A program made the translations under genes and the position numbers. A DNA stretch of 64,000 bases from DUOA01 sp012839095. GTDB taxonomy: Bacteria; Bacillota; Clostridia; Caldicoprobacterales; DTU083. Below are positions 16,300-24,750 of the stretch, in pieces. The notes below the pieces were generated by a model that saw nothing but the letters and a program-made list of their open reading frames with translations, was not told the DNA's origin and ran no database searches. Within the stretch, counting starts at the first letter, position 1. Each line of letters opens with the position of its first letter. The stretch is from the NCBI GenBank assembly GCA_050951505.1, contig JBMNJE010000011.1, positions 620,001 through 684,000 of the forward strand. The letters run 5' to 3'.

Positions 16300-16563
16300 T
16301 TATTTTCTTAGATTCAGTTTTTCGATAATATCCCTGTAACGGTTTATGTTTTTTTTGGCCAAATAATTCAGCAGGCCTCTTCTGCGACCAACCATCATCA
16401 AAAGCCCTCTTCGTGAATGGTGATCTTTCTTGTGAATCTTCAAATGCTCATTCAAGTGATTGATTCGCTCGGTCAGAATGGCAATCTGCACCTCGGCAGA
16501 ACCGGTATCACTATCATGGAGTTTGTAAGCTTCAATGATTTCATTTTTTTTCTTTTTGTCCAT
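16300..16563 (-). CDS. rpsO: 30S ribosomal protein S15
   Basis: S15 is a primary binding protein of the 30S platform that contacts the 16S rRNA three-way junction h20-h21-h22. The 87-residue product has the family's HDSDTGSAEVQIA, HLKIHKKDHHSRRGLL and RRRGLLNYL segments. I chose the ATG at 16563, eight bases after GAGGAGG; a GTG at 16572 lies inside that site. The leader just upstream folds as a compact three-way junction, suggesting autoregulation by S15. Confidence 0.97.
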   Translation of the reverse strand: MDKKKKNEIIEAYKLHDSDTGSAEVQIAILTERINHLNEHLKIHKKDHHSRRGLLMMVGRRRGLLNYLAKKNINRYRDIIEKLNLRK

Positions 16564-16598
16564 GAATTTCACCTCCTCATTATAAATCGCCAGAATCC

Positions 16599-16645
16599 CA
16601 GTAGAGCGTCGGAGAGTTCGCTAAACCGAGAAAATGGTTTTACTG
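16599..16645 (-). promoter_or_regulatory. Three-way-junction leader of rpsO, candidate S15 autoregulatory element
   Basis: On the minus strand a closing 5-bp helix (16641-16645 with 16599-16603) encloses two hairpins. The first has a 5-bp stem (16636-16640 with 16623-16627) and an eight-base loop. The second has a 4-bp stem (16619-16622 with 16605-16608) and a ten-base loop. Almost no base at the junction is unpaired. The element ends about 20 bases before the rpsO ribosome binding site. S15 leaders that imitate its three-way rRNA site are known in several phyla; assignment here is inference from folding by eye. Confidence 0.55.
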
Positions 16646-16678
16646 CAGCATTTTGCTACGAAAAACATTCTATCACAA

Positions 16679-17608
16679 TCAGGGTTTTTTGTAAATCAGC
16701 TTTTTCGCCTTTATTCTGTCCAGTTCCATCTGATGGACTAAGTCTAATGGATTGTCATACTTGATTTCACCTCTCAGCCGGTTAATGAAACAAATCTCCA
16801 TTGGCTGTTCATACAGGTTTTCATTGAAGTCCAGAATATAGGTTTCTATGTGAAGACTTCCCTGAGAAAAAGTCGGGTTTGTTCCTACATTGGTCAATCC
16901 CCAGTAGAACCCGTCTTTCAGTTTTACCTTTGTCAGATAAACTCCGCATCGGGGCAGAACTTTACGATTGGAAAAACTGAGATTAGCCGTTGGAAAGCCT
17001 AAATTCTTGCCACGGCCGCAGCCTGAAATCACTTTGCCCCGGATACAGTATGGCTGCTCAAGGAGTCTGGCAGCATCCTCCACTTTTCCATCCATAATCA
17101 ATTTTCGGATCAAGGTGCTGCTGACAACTTCCCCATCCTGTTCAACAGATGGAACGCAAACTAAATCAAAACCCTTCAGCCTGGATTCACGAAGTAAAAA
17201 CTCCTGATCACCGGCTCCTTTGTAACCGAATCGAAAATTGAAACCTATAACCATGCTTTTTACGGGAATATTCTCATACAGTTGATCCAAAAATTCACGC
17301 GGTGACTGCTGTTGAAAAAATTCGTCAAATTTATTTAGTACAAGGATATCGATGCCCAAATCTGCAAATGTCCTTATTGTCTCATCCAGCAGCATGATGC
17401 GGGGCGGTTCCTTATCCGGTGCCAGCATCTGCATAGGATGGTTCAAAAATGTATATACCAATGTTTGCAAACCGTACTGTCTCTTCTTCCGAATAAGCTC
17501 CTCCATGAGCTTTCTGTGTCCTGTATGGATGCCATCAAAAGTGCCCAGTGCGATGGCGGAAGGCAGACTGGTTCTGTAATTTCTGTCGTAGTTAAATATT
17601 ACTCGCAT
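16679..17608 (-). CDS. ribF: Bifunctional riboflavin kinase/FAD synthetase
   Basis: RibF converts riboflavin to FMN and then FAD. The N-terminal nucleotidyltransferase domain shows GTFDGIHTGHR (about residues 22-32) and the FNFRFGYKGAG segment; the C-terminal kinase domain shows GCGRGKNLGFPTANLS and the PTF-QGSLHIETYILDFN block. The length is 309 residues. It follows truB by seven bases, and a 100-base spacer with its own leader element separates it from rpsO. The order truB-ribF-rpsO-pnp is the standard one. Confidence 0.97.
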   Translation of the reverse strand: MRVIFNYDRNYRTSLPSAIALGTFDGIHTGHRKLMEELIRKKRQYGLQTLVYTFLNHPMQMLAPDKEPPRIMLLDETIRTFADLGIDILVLNKFDEFFQQQSPREFLDQLYENIPVKSMVIGFNFRFGYKGAGDQEFLLRESRLKGFDLVCVPSVEQDGEVVSSTLIRKLIMDGKVEDAARLLEQPYCIRGKVISGCGRGKNLGFPTANLSFSNRKVLPRCGVYLTKVKLKDGFYWGLTNVGTNPTFSQGSLHIETYILDFNENLYEQPMEICFINRLRGEIKYDNPLDLVHQMELDRIKAKKLIYKKP

Positions 17609-17615
17609 CTTTCCC

Positions 17616-18521
17616 TCATATTAATACAGATTTCATTCTTATTACCTGGCGGCTTTCATTGTCAGAAATATAACCTATACCCATAAATGTGCTGCCGCAA
17701 TAAACAAGGCAGCTTTCGCCCGGTATCACATTGCCGGTTTTACGAATAATTTGATCAGTGCCTGTCTGATTTCCATTACTTATCCTCTTTCTGCATTCCT
17801 CACCAAGAAAGACGGACGGCAGAAGAGGTTCCAATGCACCTTCCATGGAAACGAGCAGAGTTTCCAGTTTTCCCTCTTCATGGCGTTTTACGATTTCTTC
17901 CAGGGTATGGGAATCCTGCAGGGAAAACTCTCCGCTTTTTACACGAATCAAATAAGACATAACTGCACCGCATCCCAGGTATTCCCCGATGTCTCTGCAC
18001 AATGCACGAATATATGTACCCTTGGAGCACATGGTTTCAAACAAAATTTCGGAAGGCGGCATGAATAAAAGAAAATTGTTCTTGTAAATCTGAATCTTTC
18101 TGGGTTTGCGCTCTATCTCTATTCCCTGCCTGGCCAATTCGTATAATTTCTTTCCTTTTACTTTGACAGCAGAATACATGGGCGGTATTTGTTCCAGTTC
18201 CCCCTGAAAAAAGGATAAGGCGTTCTTAACTCTGTCAAGGTCAGGAATTTTATCGGTTTTTGAAAGTACGGTTCCGGTGAGATCAGAAGTATCGGTGGTT
18301 ATACCCAGTCTAATGCAGCATCTGTAAACTTTGTCTCTGTGCATGAGATAGTCCGCAACTCGTGTTGCTTTCCCCAGGCAGACCGGTAAAACACCGGCTG
18401 CTTCCGGATCCAGAGTACCGGTATGACCTGCCTTATTAATCCGGAGTTTTCTGCGAAGATATACTACTACATCACTGGATGTCATGCCCGGTGGTTTTAA
18501 AACATTAATAATTCCGTTCAT
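17616..18521 (-). CDS. truB: tRNA pseudouridine synthase B
   Basis: TruB makes pseudouridine 55 in the T-loop of tRNAs. The catalytic Asp is in the GTLDPEAAGVLPV motif (about residue 38). The KPPGMTSSDVV start and the CSKGTYIRALCRDIG segment are conserved, and a PUA-like C-terminal region completes 301 residues. Its ATG overlaps the nrnA stop codon by four bases, giving translational coupling. Confidence 0.97.
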   Translation of the reverse strand: MNGIINVLKPPGMTSSDVVVYLRRKLRINKAGHTGTLDPEAAGVLPVCLGKATRVADYLMHRDKVYRCCIRLGITTDTSDLTGTVLSKTDKIPDLDRVKNALSFFQGELEQIPPMYSAVKVKGKKLYELARQGIEIERKPRKIQIYKNNFLLFMPPSEILFETMCSKGTYIRALCRDIGEYLGCGAVMSYLIRVKSGEFSLQDSHTLEEIVKRHEEGKLETLLVSMEGALEPLLPSVFLGEECRKRISNGNQTGTDQIIRKTGNVIPGESCLVYCGSTFMGIGYISDNESRQVIRMKSVLI

Positions 18522-19489
18522 TGAATCATCTCTCCGAGTGCTGTTTGAACGGCTGTAAGCAGCTCACTCTTAGCCTCAGGTACACTCATCTGCATACTGG
18601 CACCGGAAGCTGCCCGATGACCGCCGCCTCCAAATTGAGCAGCCAGTTTGCCTACATCTACCCCTCCATTTGAGCGAAAACTGGCTTTAACGGAACCGTC
18701 TGCTGTTTCCTTAAGCAAGATGCCCACTTTTACACCAACTATATCCTTTGCATAGTTTACTATGTTTTCCGTTTCTGACTCCATTGCACCGGTTGATATC
18801 AGATCATCCTGGGTGATAGTCAGCACTGCAATTTGATTGTTTTCATAAAGCTCCAGGGACTGCAGCGCTTTGCCCAGGAGCCGCATTCTTTCTACCCGGT
18901 TGGTTTTGTAAAGCATGTTGGTAATATGTTCTATATCGATTCCGCAGTCCATAAGCTCCGCCGCAATACGGTAAGATTGCGGAGTGGTGCTGCTGAAACA
19001 GAAACTGCCCGTATCAGTTGAGATTGCGGTATAAAGGGCTTCAGCCGTCTGTCTGCTCAGTTTTCCCAGCCGAGCTTTGCCCAGCTGGTAGATAATTTCT
19101 CCTGTAGCGGCTGCATTTGAATCAACCAGATTTATGTTGGCAAAAAATACGTTGCTGATATGGTGATCAATATTAATGGTATTCCCGGCATTGTCAAAAA
19201 CTGCTGCGCAGGCACCCATACGCTCTTTATCACTGCAATCCACTGCTATGGCCAGATCATATGACATCCTGCCCGCAGTTTCACTTTTAAATTGATCAGT
19301 GCCTGCCAAAAAACTCAAAGAAGCAGGAATCCTGTCCTGACAAAACAGATCAGCATCTTTTCCGATTTCCTTCAAGATTTCAGCCAATGCCAGGCAGGAT
19401 CCGACAGCATCACCATCAGGCTGAATATGGGTAATAATTGCAATGTGCTCCGCTTGAATAAACTCACGGAGGACTATGTCAATTATCAT
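18518..19489 (-). CDS. nrnA: NrnA-type DHH/DHHA1 phosphoesterase (nanoRNase/pAp phosphatase)
   Basis: NrnA degrades 2-5 nt RNA fragments and dephosphorylates pAp; relatives also cleave linear c-di-AMP products. Motifs are THIQPDGDAVGS (about 20-31), AVDCSD, the DHH motif NIDHHISN (about 112-119) and a DHHA1 C-terminus with FGGGGHRAASG. The 323-residue gene sits between rbfA and truB, as is common in clostridia. It starts inside the rbfA 3' end (11-base overlap) after AGGAGG and overlaps truB by four bases. Confidence 0.95.
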   Translation of the reverse strand: MIIDIVLREFIQAEHIAIITHIQPDGDAVGSCLALAEILKEIGKDADLFCQDRIPASLSFLAGTDQFKSETAGRMSYDLAIAVDCSDKERMGACAAVFDNAGNTINIDHHISNVFFANINLVDSNAAATGEIIYQLGKARLGKLSRQTAEALYTAISTDTGSFCFSSTTPQSYRIAAELMDCGIDIEHITNMLYKTNRVERMRLLGKALQSLELYENNQIAVLTITQDDLISTGAMESETENIVNYAKDIVGVKVGILLKETADGSVKASFRSNGGVDVGKLAAQFGGGGHRAASGASMQMSVPEAKSELLTAVQTALGEMIQ

Positions 19490-19847
19490 TCTGGTCCTCC
19501 TGATTCAAATTCAGCTCATTCAGCTTTTGGGATATTTTCACACTATATTCAATGGAATGGTCGGATATAAATTGCAGTTCAGGAGTATATCTGAGGTCCA
19601 GGCGATGCCCTAATTCCCGCCGAATAAACCCTGCTGCCTTCTTAAGACCTTCCAGAGTGCTGTTTCTTTGTTCTTCGCTGCCCAGGACGCTGATATAAAT
19701 CCGGGCGTATCTTAAATCCCCGGTGACTTCGGCTTTTACTACTGAAGAAATTTCGGCAATTCGGGGATCTTTTACCTCATTGCGAATAATATCGCTGACT
19801 TCCTTTCGAATCTCTTCCGAGATACGATTAATACGATAACGGGCCAT
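19479..19847 (-). CDS. rbfA: Ribosome-binding factor A
   Basis: RbfA is a cold-shock factor that matures the 5' end of 16S rRNA in the 30S subunit. The KH-like fold is recognised by the N-terminal RISEEIRKEVSDIIRNEVKDPRI, the VTGDLRYARIYISVLG strand-turn-strand and the C-terminal LDLRYTPELQFISDHSIEYSVKI. At 122 residues it is normal. It follows infB by 14 bases. The ylxP gene often found between the two in Bacillus is absent. Confidence 0.96.
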   Translation of the reverse strand: MARYRINRISEEIRKEVSDIIRNEVKDPRIAEISSVVKAEVTGDLRYARIYISVLGSEEQRNSTLEGLKKAAGFIRRELGHRLDLRYTPELQFISDHSIEYSVKISQKLNELNLNQEDQNDN

Positions 19848-19861
19848 ATCAGATCAACCTC

Positions 19862-22423
19862 TTATCTTTTTATTTCTTCCATCACATATGCTTCAATAAT
19901 GTCCCCTTCTTTGACGTCGTTAAAGTTTTCCAATCCGATTCCACATTCATAATTGGAGAGCACCTCACGCACATCGTCCTTGAATCTTTTCAGTGATTCA
20001 ATAGCACCTTCATGAATGACGATACCGTCCCGAACAATCCGAACGCTGGCATTCCTTGTTATTTTGCCATCGGTGACATAACAGCCGGCAATGGTTCCTA
20101 CGGATGAAACCCTGAATATAGCACGGACTGATGCATGACCGATGACTACTTCTTTAAACTCAGGATCCAGCAGTCCTTTCATGGCTGCTTCAATATCTTC
20201 GATTGCATTGTAAATAACCCGATACGTACGAACATCTATTACTTCCCGTTCAGCCAATTCACTTGCATTTACGGAAGGTCTTACGTTAAATCCGATAATA
20301 ATGGCATTGGAAGCGGATGCAAGCATTACATCGGATTCAGTTATTCCTCCAACGCCGCCATGTATGCATCTAACCCTTACCTGCTCATTGGAGAGTTTCT
20401 CCAGTGCCTGACGAACGGCCTCAACAGACCCTTGTACATCGGCTTTTATAATAAGGTTCAGGTCTTTTATTTCTCCTTCCTTCAACTGACTGAACAATTC
20501 ATCCAGCGAAGTTTTTGCAGTAGTCTTTATTTGCTGTGCCTTTAATTTGCTCTTACGCTCCTCACTGACCTGTTTGGCCAGTTTGTCATCCTCTACTGCA
20601 TACATAACATCGCCGGCCTCCGGTACATCATTAAGGCCCAATACTTCAACCGGTTTGGAAGGGCCTGCTTCCTTCATCCTTCTTCCCTTATCATCCATCA
20701 TGGCACGAACCCTTCCATATGCAGTTCCGGCAACAATGGAATCTCCTACCTTAAGGGTACCGTTTTGTACTAAAATAGTGGCAACAGGACCGCGCCCCTT
20801 ATCCAATTGCGCTTCTACAATGGTGCCTTTGGCCAGACGATTGGGATTTGCTTTTAAGTCCTGCATCTCAGCTACCAGCAGGATCATTTCCAGCAACTCT
20901 GAAATACCTTCTTTTTTCAAAGCAGATACCGGCACTGCAATGGTATCTCCGCCCCATTCTTCCACTACCAGACCATGCTCAGTAAGCTCCTGTTTCACTC
21001 TGTCCGGGTTGGCACTGGGCTTATCCATCTTATTGATGGCCACTATAATAGGTACATTGGCAGCCTTGGCATGGTTGATGGCTTCCACGGTTTGAGGCAT
21101 AACACCATCATCAGCTGCTACCACCAACACTGCTATGTCGGTGACCTGAGCACCTCTGGCCCTCATTGAGGTAAATGCCTCGTGACCCGGGGTATCCAGA
21201 AAAGTAATGATCTTATTCTTTATATTAACCGTATAAGCACCTATGTGCTGGGTTATGCCTCCGGCCTCTACATCGGTAACATGAGCATTGCGGATTGAAT
21301 CAAGCAAAGATGTTTTCCCATGGTCGACATGACCCATTACTGTTACTACGGGAGGTCTGCTCATCAGATCTTCTTCCGAATCCTGCGTATCAATGTCCTC
21401 CAATTGCTCTTCATAAGTTTTAACAGACTTTCTTTCCAACTCTATATTGAACTCGGAAGCGATAAGACTGGCCGTATCATAATCCAATTCCTGATTTATT
21501 GTTGCCAGGATACCCAGATTCAGAAGTTTTTTAATAATTTCTGCTACCTGGATACCGATCTTTTCTGAAAGTTCTTTAACTGTAATGATATCTCCCATGG
21601 TGATGGCTTTTTTCCTTTCCGGAGGAGGCAATACTTGTTTTGAATCTTTTGCCTTTTTTGATTTTCTGCTTTTTCTGTCCAAAACTGATATATTGGAATC
21701 TTCCCAATGGTCGTCTTTTCTGCTTCTGCGTTTTTTATCCCTTACTTGATCGGTATGCCTGCCGCCTGAACCTTTCATGCTCTCGCCTTTGTCCTTGTCT
21801 GCAATTACAGGAGGCTGAGCCAAAAACTTCTCTACTATGTCATCTTTACCGCGGCCTCTGCGAGAACGGGTATCTCCCGATGTCCTTCTTTCTCCCCTGA
21901 CATCAGAAGTTTGTGCAGGTCTGTCTGCAGTTCTGCCCGTGCGGCTCTGGACTCTTTGAACTTCTTCATCTGTGCCGGATCTGGTAACTTGATGCTTTTC
22001 CTGTAAGACTTGCTTACCTTTTGATGCTGCCGGCACTTCCCTGCTTTTTGGTGTCCGATCCGGGGCATCAGTAGATACCGGCTGCCTGTCTTTTTCTGGA
22101 GTCGGTTTCGCTGTTTCCTTGGATTCCTTTTCCTGACGGGCTTGAACCAGCGCTTGCTGTTCTTTTTCCCTTTGCTGCCTTTCTTTTTCCTGTCTTTCGG
22201 CCTCTTTTCTGGCTTCTTCCCGCTTCTGTTTTTCTAAAGCTAATTCTTCCTGTCTTCTCATTTCTTCCAGCTCGCGGGCTCGCTGTTCCGCCTTTACTTT
22301 AGATTCAGCCAGCAAATTAAAATATTTGTCCATATCGGCTTTTAATTCATCAATTTTGCTGGATAGTCCCTTTATATTTTTAGTGATCTCCTGTGTAGTA
22401 TCAAATAGCTTAATTTTTGCCAT
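19862..22423 (-). CDS. infB: Translation initiation factor IF-2
   Basis: IF-2 is the GTPase that places initiator tRNA on the ribosome. The 853 residues comprise a long charged, partly repetitive coiled N-terminal region (about 40-280), an IF2_N domain (ITVKELSEKIG), the G domain with GHVDHGKTSLLD (near 365), DTPGHEAF and NKMDK, and domains II-IV. GGGGGTGA precedes the ATG. The start codon overlaps the stop of the L7Ae-like gene by one base (TAATG). Confidence 0.98.
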   Translation of the reverse strand: MAKIKLFDTTQEITKNIKGLSSKIDELKADMDKYFNLLAESKVKAEQRARELEEMRRQEELALEKQKREEARKEAERQEKERQQREKEQQALVQARQEKESKETAKPTPEKDRQPVSTDAPDRTPKSREVPAASKGKQVLQEKHQVTRSGTDEEVQRVQSRTGRTADRPAQTSDVRGERRTSGDTRSRRGRGKDDIVEKFLAQPPVIADKDKGESMKGSGGRHTDQVRDKKRRSRKDDHWEDSNISVLDRKSRKSKKAKDSKQVLPPPERKKAITMGDIITVKELSEKIGIQVAEIIKKLLNLGILATINQELDYDTASLIASEFNIELERKSVKTYEEQLEDIDTQDSEEDLMSRPPVVTVMGHVDHGKTSLLDSIRNAHVTDVEAGGITQHIGAYTVNIKNKIITFLDTPGHEAFTSMRARGAQVTDIAVLVVAADDGVMPQTVEAINHAKAANVPIIVAINKMDKPSANPDRVKQELTEHGLVVEEWGGDTIAVPVSALKKEGISELLEMILLVAEMQDLKANPNRLAKGTIVEAQLDKGRGPVATILVQNGTLKVGDSIVAGTAYGRVRAMMDDKGRRMKEAGPSKPVEVLGLNDVPEAGDVMYAVEDDKLAKQVSEERKSKLKAQQIKTTAKTSLDELFSQLKEGEIKDLNLIIKADVQGSVEAVRQALEKLSNEQVRVRCIHGGVGGITESDVMLASASNAIIIGFNVRPSVNASELAEREVIDVRTYRVIYNAIEDIEAAMKGLLDPEFKEVVIGHASVRAIFRVSSVGTIAGCYVTDGKITRNASVRIVRDGIVIHEGAIESLKRFKDDVREVLSNYECGIGLENFNDVKEGDIIEAYVMEEIKR

Positions 22424-22761
22424 TATTCGTCACCCCCGCGCTGGATTTTCTGATATTCCTTCAGCAGTATTTTTTTGAATCCCTCATCCAATACTGCCAG
22501 TACTGTCCTGTTTCCTTTCCCTACAGCTCTTCCGAGTTCCTCTTTGGAACCCGCTGCAATCAATTGCGTGTTCTTTGTTTTGCATAAATGTTCAAATTGT
22601 TTTAACGTCATCTCGGATGCTTCATTGCTGACGATCACCAGAGAAACCTTGCCCGATCGGATTGCTTTATCGCACTGTACGCTGCCGGATGCCAGCTTTC
22701 CTGCTTTTTGGCATAAACCCAGCAAAGAGAAGAACTTATCAAAGATATACCTCACCCTCAT
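22423..22761 (-). CDS. YlxQ-like L7Ae-family RNA-binding protein
   Basis: A ribosomal L7Ae/L30e-like protein of the YlxQ type, which binds kink-turn RNA; its exact role is unknown. LLGLCQKAGKLASG and the GKVSLVIVSNEASE segment identify it. At 112 residues it is slightly long because of an uncertain start. ATG at 22761 and GTG at 22755 are the only standard starts before the conserved domain, neither has a clear ribosome binding site, and both lie inside the rnpM gene. Coupled re-initiation from rnpM is likely. Confidence 0.88.
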   Translation of the reverse strand: MRVRYIFDKFFSLLGLCQKAGKLASGSVQCDKAIRSGKVSLVIVSNEASEMTLKQFEHLCKTKNTQLIAAGSKEELGRAVGKGNRTVLAVLDEGFKKILLKEYQKIQRGGDE

Positions 22762-23017
22762 TCAGCTGTGATTTCAGTTTTTCATATACTTCCGGAATTA
22801 TTTTTTGTTCAAATGCCTTTTCCAGCAGCCTGTTTTTTGCAGCCTTGTCCATACAAGTTTTTTGAGGGCATAGATAGGCGCCTCTTCCGGGAGCTTTTCC
22901 TCTCAAGTCAATATCTATATCTCCGTCGGGGCTTTTTACCACTCGGATCAATTCTTTTTTTAGTTTCATCTCACGACAGCCGACGCACATCCTCATAGGA
23001 ATTTTTCTCTTTCTCAA
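22739..23017 (-). CDS. rnpM: YlxR/RnpM, RNase P modulator
   Basis: A 92-residue YlxR-family protein; members have been reported to bind and modulate RNase P RNA. MRMCVGCREMKLKKELIRVV, the GRGAYLCPQ-C segment and the C-terminal LEKAF are diagnostic. It begins with TTG at 23017, overlapping the nusA stop codon, with GAGGGTGGTG as ribosome binding site in the nusA end. The same order, rimP-nusA-ylxR-ylxQ-infB, is found throughout the Firmicutes. Confidence 0.93.
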   Translation of the reverse strand: MRKRKIPMRMCVGCREMKLKKELIRVVKSPDGDIDIDLRGKAPGRGAYLCPQKTCMDKAAKNRLLEKAFEQKIIPEVYEKLKSQLNEGEVYL

Positions 23018-24096
23018 AGAACACCACCCTCTTGTTCCTTATTGGATAGGTTTTCCTGCAGGAGAATTGCCTGAGACTGACTCTTAATGTCGATTTTCCA
23101 TCCGGTAAGCTTTGCAGCCAGCCTTGCATTCTGCCCTTCCTTTCCAATAGCAAGAGACAATTGATTATCAGGTACGATAACCAAAGCGGATTTTTCATCC
23201 GGATTGGGCCGCACCATCGTAACTCTGGCAGGACTCAAGGCGCTGGAGATATATTCCACCGGATCATCGCTCCACTTGATTATATCAATCTTCTCGCCTC
23301 TCAGCTCTTCTACGATCCTTTGTACTCTGGTGCCCCTGTATCCTACACAGGAACCAACGGGATCGATGTTGTTGTCATCTGAATAAACAGAAATCTTAGT
23401 CCGGGAGCCAGCTTCTCTTGATATATTCTTGATCTGCACTTCACCACTGATGATTTCAGGCACCTCGAATTCGAACAGCCTCTTAACCAGGCCCGGATGA
23501 GTACGTGAAACGGTAATCTGAGGGCCTTTGGTGGTTTTTTTTACTTCTGTAATATAAACCTTAAGGCGGTTATTTACCTGATAAGTCTCACCGGGTATTT
23601 GTTCCCCGTAAGGCAGCAACGCTTCAGTTTTGTCAAGATCAATGTATACATTTCGCTTATCGACCCGCTGTACCAAACCTGTTACTATTTCATTTTCCTT
23701 TTCTATAAATCGTTCATATATCAAGCCGCGTTCAGCTTCCCGGATCCTTTGTACCACTACCTGCTTTGCATTCTGGGCTGCAATTCTGCCAAAATCCCTG
23801 GGGGTTACTTCCAGGTTGAGAATGTCACCGGGTTTGATATCCGGGCGCAGCTGTCTGGCTTCCAAATAATCTATTTCCAGAAATTCGTCCTTTACTTCCT
23901 CCACAACTTTTTTCTGGGCAAATACTTTGACGACTCCGGTTTGACGGTCAATAACCACTTTGGCATTGGGTGCTGAACCAAAATTCTTTTTATAGGCAGA
24001 AACCAAGGCTGCCTCGATGGCCTCCAATAAAATTTCTTTGTCTATGCCTTTTTCCCTGCATATTTCATCTATTGCCCCTAAAAACTCCCCAGACAT
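23014..24096 (-). CDS. nusA: Transcription termination/antitermination protein NusA
   Basis: NusA binds RNA polymerase and modulates pausing, termination and antitermination. It has the N-terminal polymerase-binding domain (1-125), an S1 domain (about 130-200) and two KH domains (DPVGSCVGYRGTRVQRIVEEL and AIGKEGQNARLAAKLTGW). The length of 360 without the acidic repeats of enterobacteria is the Gram-positive form. AGGAG precedes the ATG. It is 42 bases after rimP. Confidence 0.98.
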   Translation of the reverse strand: MSGEFLGAIDEICREKGIDKEILLEAIEAALVSAYKKNFGSAPNAKVVIDRQTGVVKVFAQKKVVEEVKDEFLEIDYLEARQLRPDIKPGDILNLEVTPRDFGRIAAQNAKQVVVQRIREAERGLIYERFIEKENEIVTGLVQRVDKRNVYIDLDKTEALLPYGEQIPGETYQVNNRLKVYITEVKKTTKGPQITVSRTHPGLVKRLFEFEVPEIISGEVQIKNISREAGSRTKISVYSDDNNIDPVGSCVGYRGTRVQRIVEELRGEKIDIIKWSDDPVEYISSALSPARVTMVRPNPDEKSALVIVPDNQLSLAIGKEGQNARLAAKLTGWKIDIKSQSQAILLQENLSNKEQEGGVL

Positions 24097-24138
24097 GTAT
24101 ATTACTCCTCCTTGATAGGTGCTAGCTATGGAACCATA

Positions 24139-24600
24139 CTAAAAATCTATTGCCAGTCGAACAGCAGCAATCTCTTCCCGCTTAAAGGACAGGACTTTAT
24201 TCTTGTCGCGGATTAGAAGCTGATCTTCTTTCCAGCCAATCAGCTCTCCTGTATATTTTTTTCTGCCTTCTTTTGCCTTATACAAAGACACATCCACTTT
24301 ATATCCCGAAAAACGTTCAAAATCCGATTCTTTCTTCAGAATCCGATCCAGACCCGGAGAGGAAACCTCCAGAAAATAGCTGTGGGGTATGGGATCCCTT
24401 TCATCCAGCAGAACACTTATTTGTTCGCTGACAGCCTGACAGTCGTCGATGGTAACACCACCCGCCTTATCTATGTATATTCGCAAGTACCAATTGCTTC
24501 CTTCTTTTTTATATTCAATGTCTACCAACTCGCAATGCTGCCGGTCCAATATGGGCTGCACCATCTCTTCTACGATATGTTCAACCTTCATTTTCGGCAA
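24139..24600 (-). CDS. rimP: Ribosome maturation factor RimP
   Basis: RimP assists assembly of the 30S subunit. The LVDIEYKKEGSNWYLRIYIDK strand region and EVSSPGLDRILKKESDFERFSG are diagnostic. I chose TTG at 24600, seven bases after GGAGGG; an ATG at 24615 would have that ribosome binding site as its own second codon. The product is 153 residues. It is the first gene of the nusA-infB operon. Confidence 0.94.
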   Translation of the reverse strand: MPKMKVEHIVEEMVQPILDRQHCELVDIEYKKEGSNWYLRIYIDKAGGVTIDDCQAVSEQISVLLDERDPIPHSYFLEVSSPGLDRILKKESDFERFSGYKVDVSLYKAKEGRKKYTGELIGWKEDQLLIRDKNKVLSFKREEIAAVRLAIDF

Positions 24601-24690
24601 GTATGTTCCCTCCATAATACAGTAATATGGGCCTATTATTCCCTGAACCAGTGTTCTTTATCGGAATCGGGAATCGGCGCAGAATAATAT

Positions 24691-24714
24691 GAAAGAGTGG
24701 GCGAAACCCACTCT
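24691..24714 (-). terminator. Hairpin after polC
   Basis: An 8-bp GC-rich stem (24694-24701 with 24707-24714) 37 bases after the polC stop, followed by TTTCATATTATT. It is a moderate intrinsic terminator that may let some transcription through into rimP. Confidence 0.55.
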
Positions 24715-24750
24715 CAGCACCTTTCCACTATTCACACCTACATAATTATA

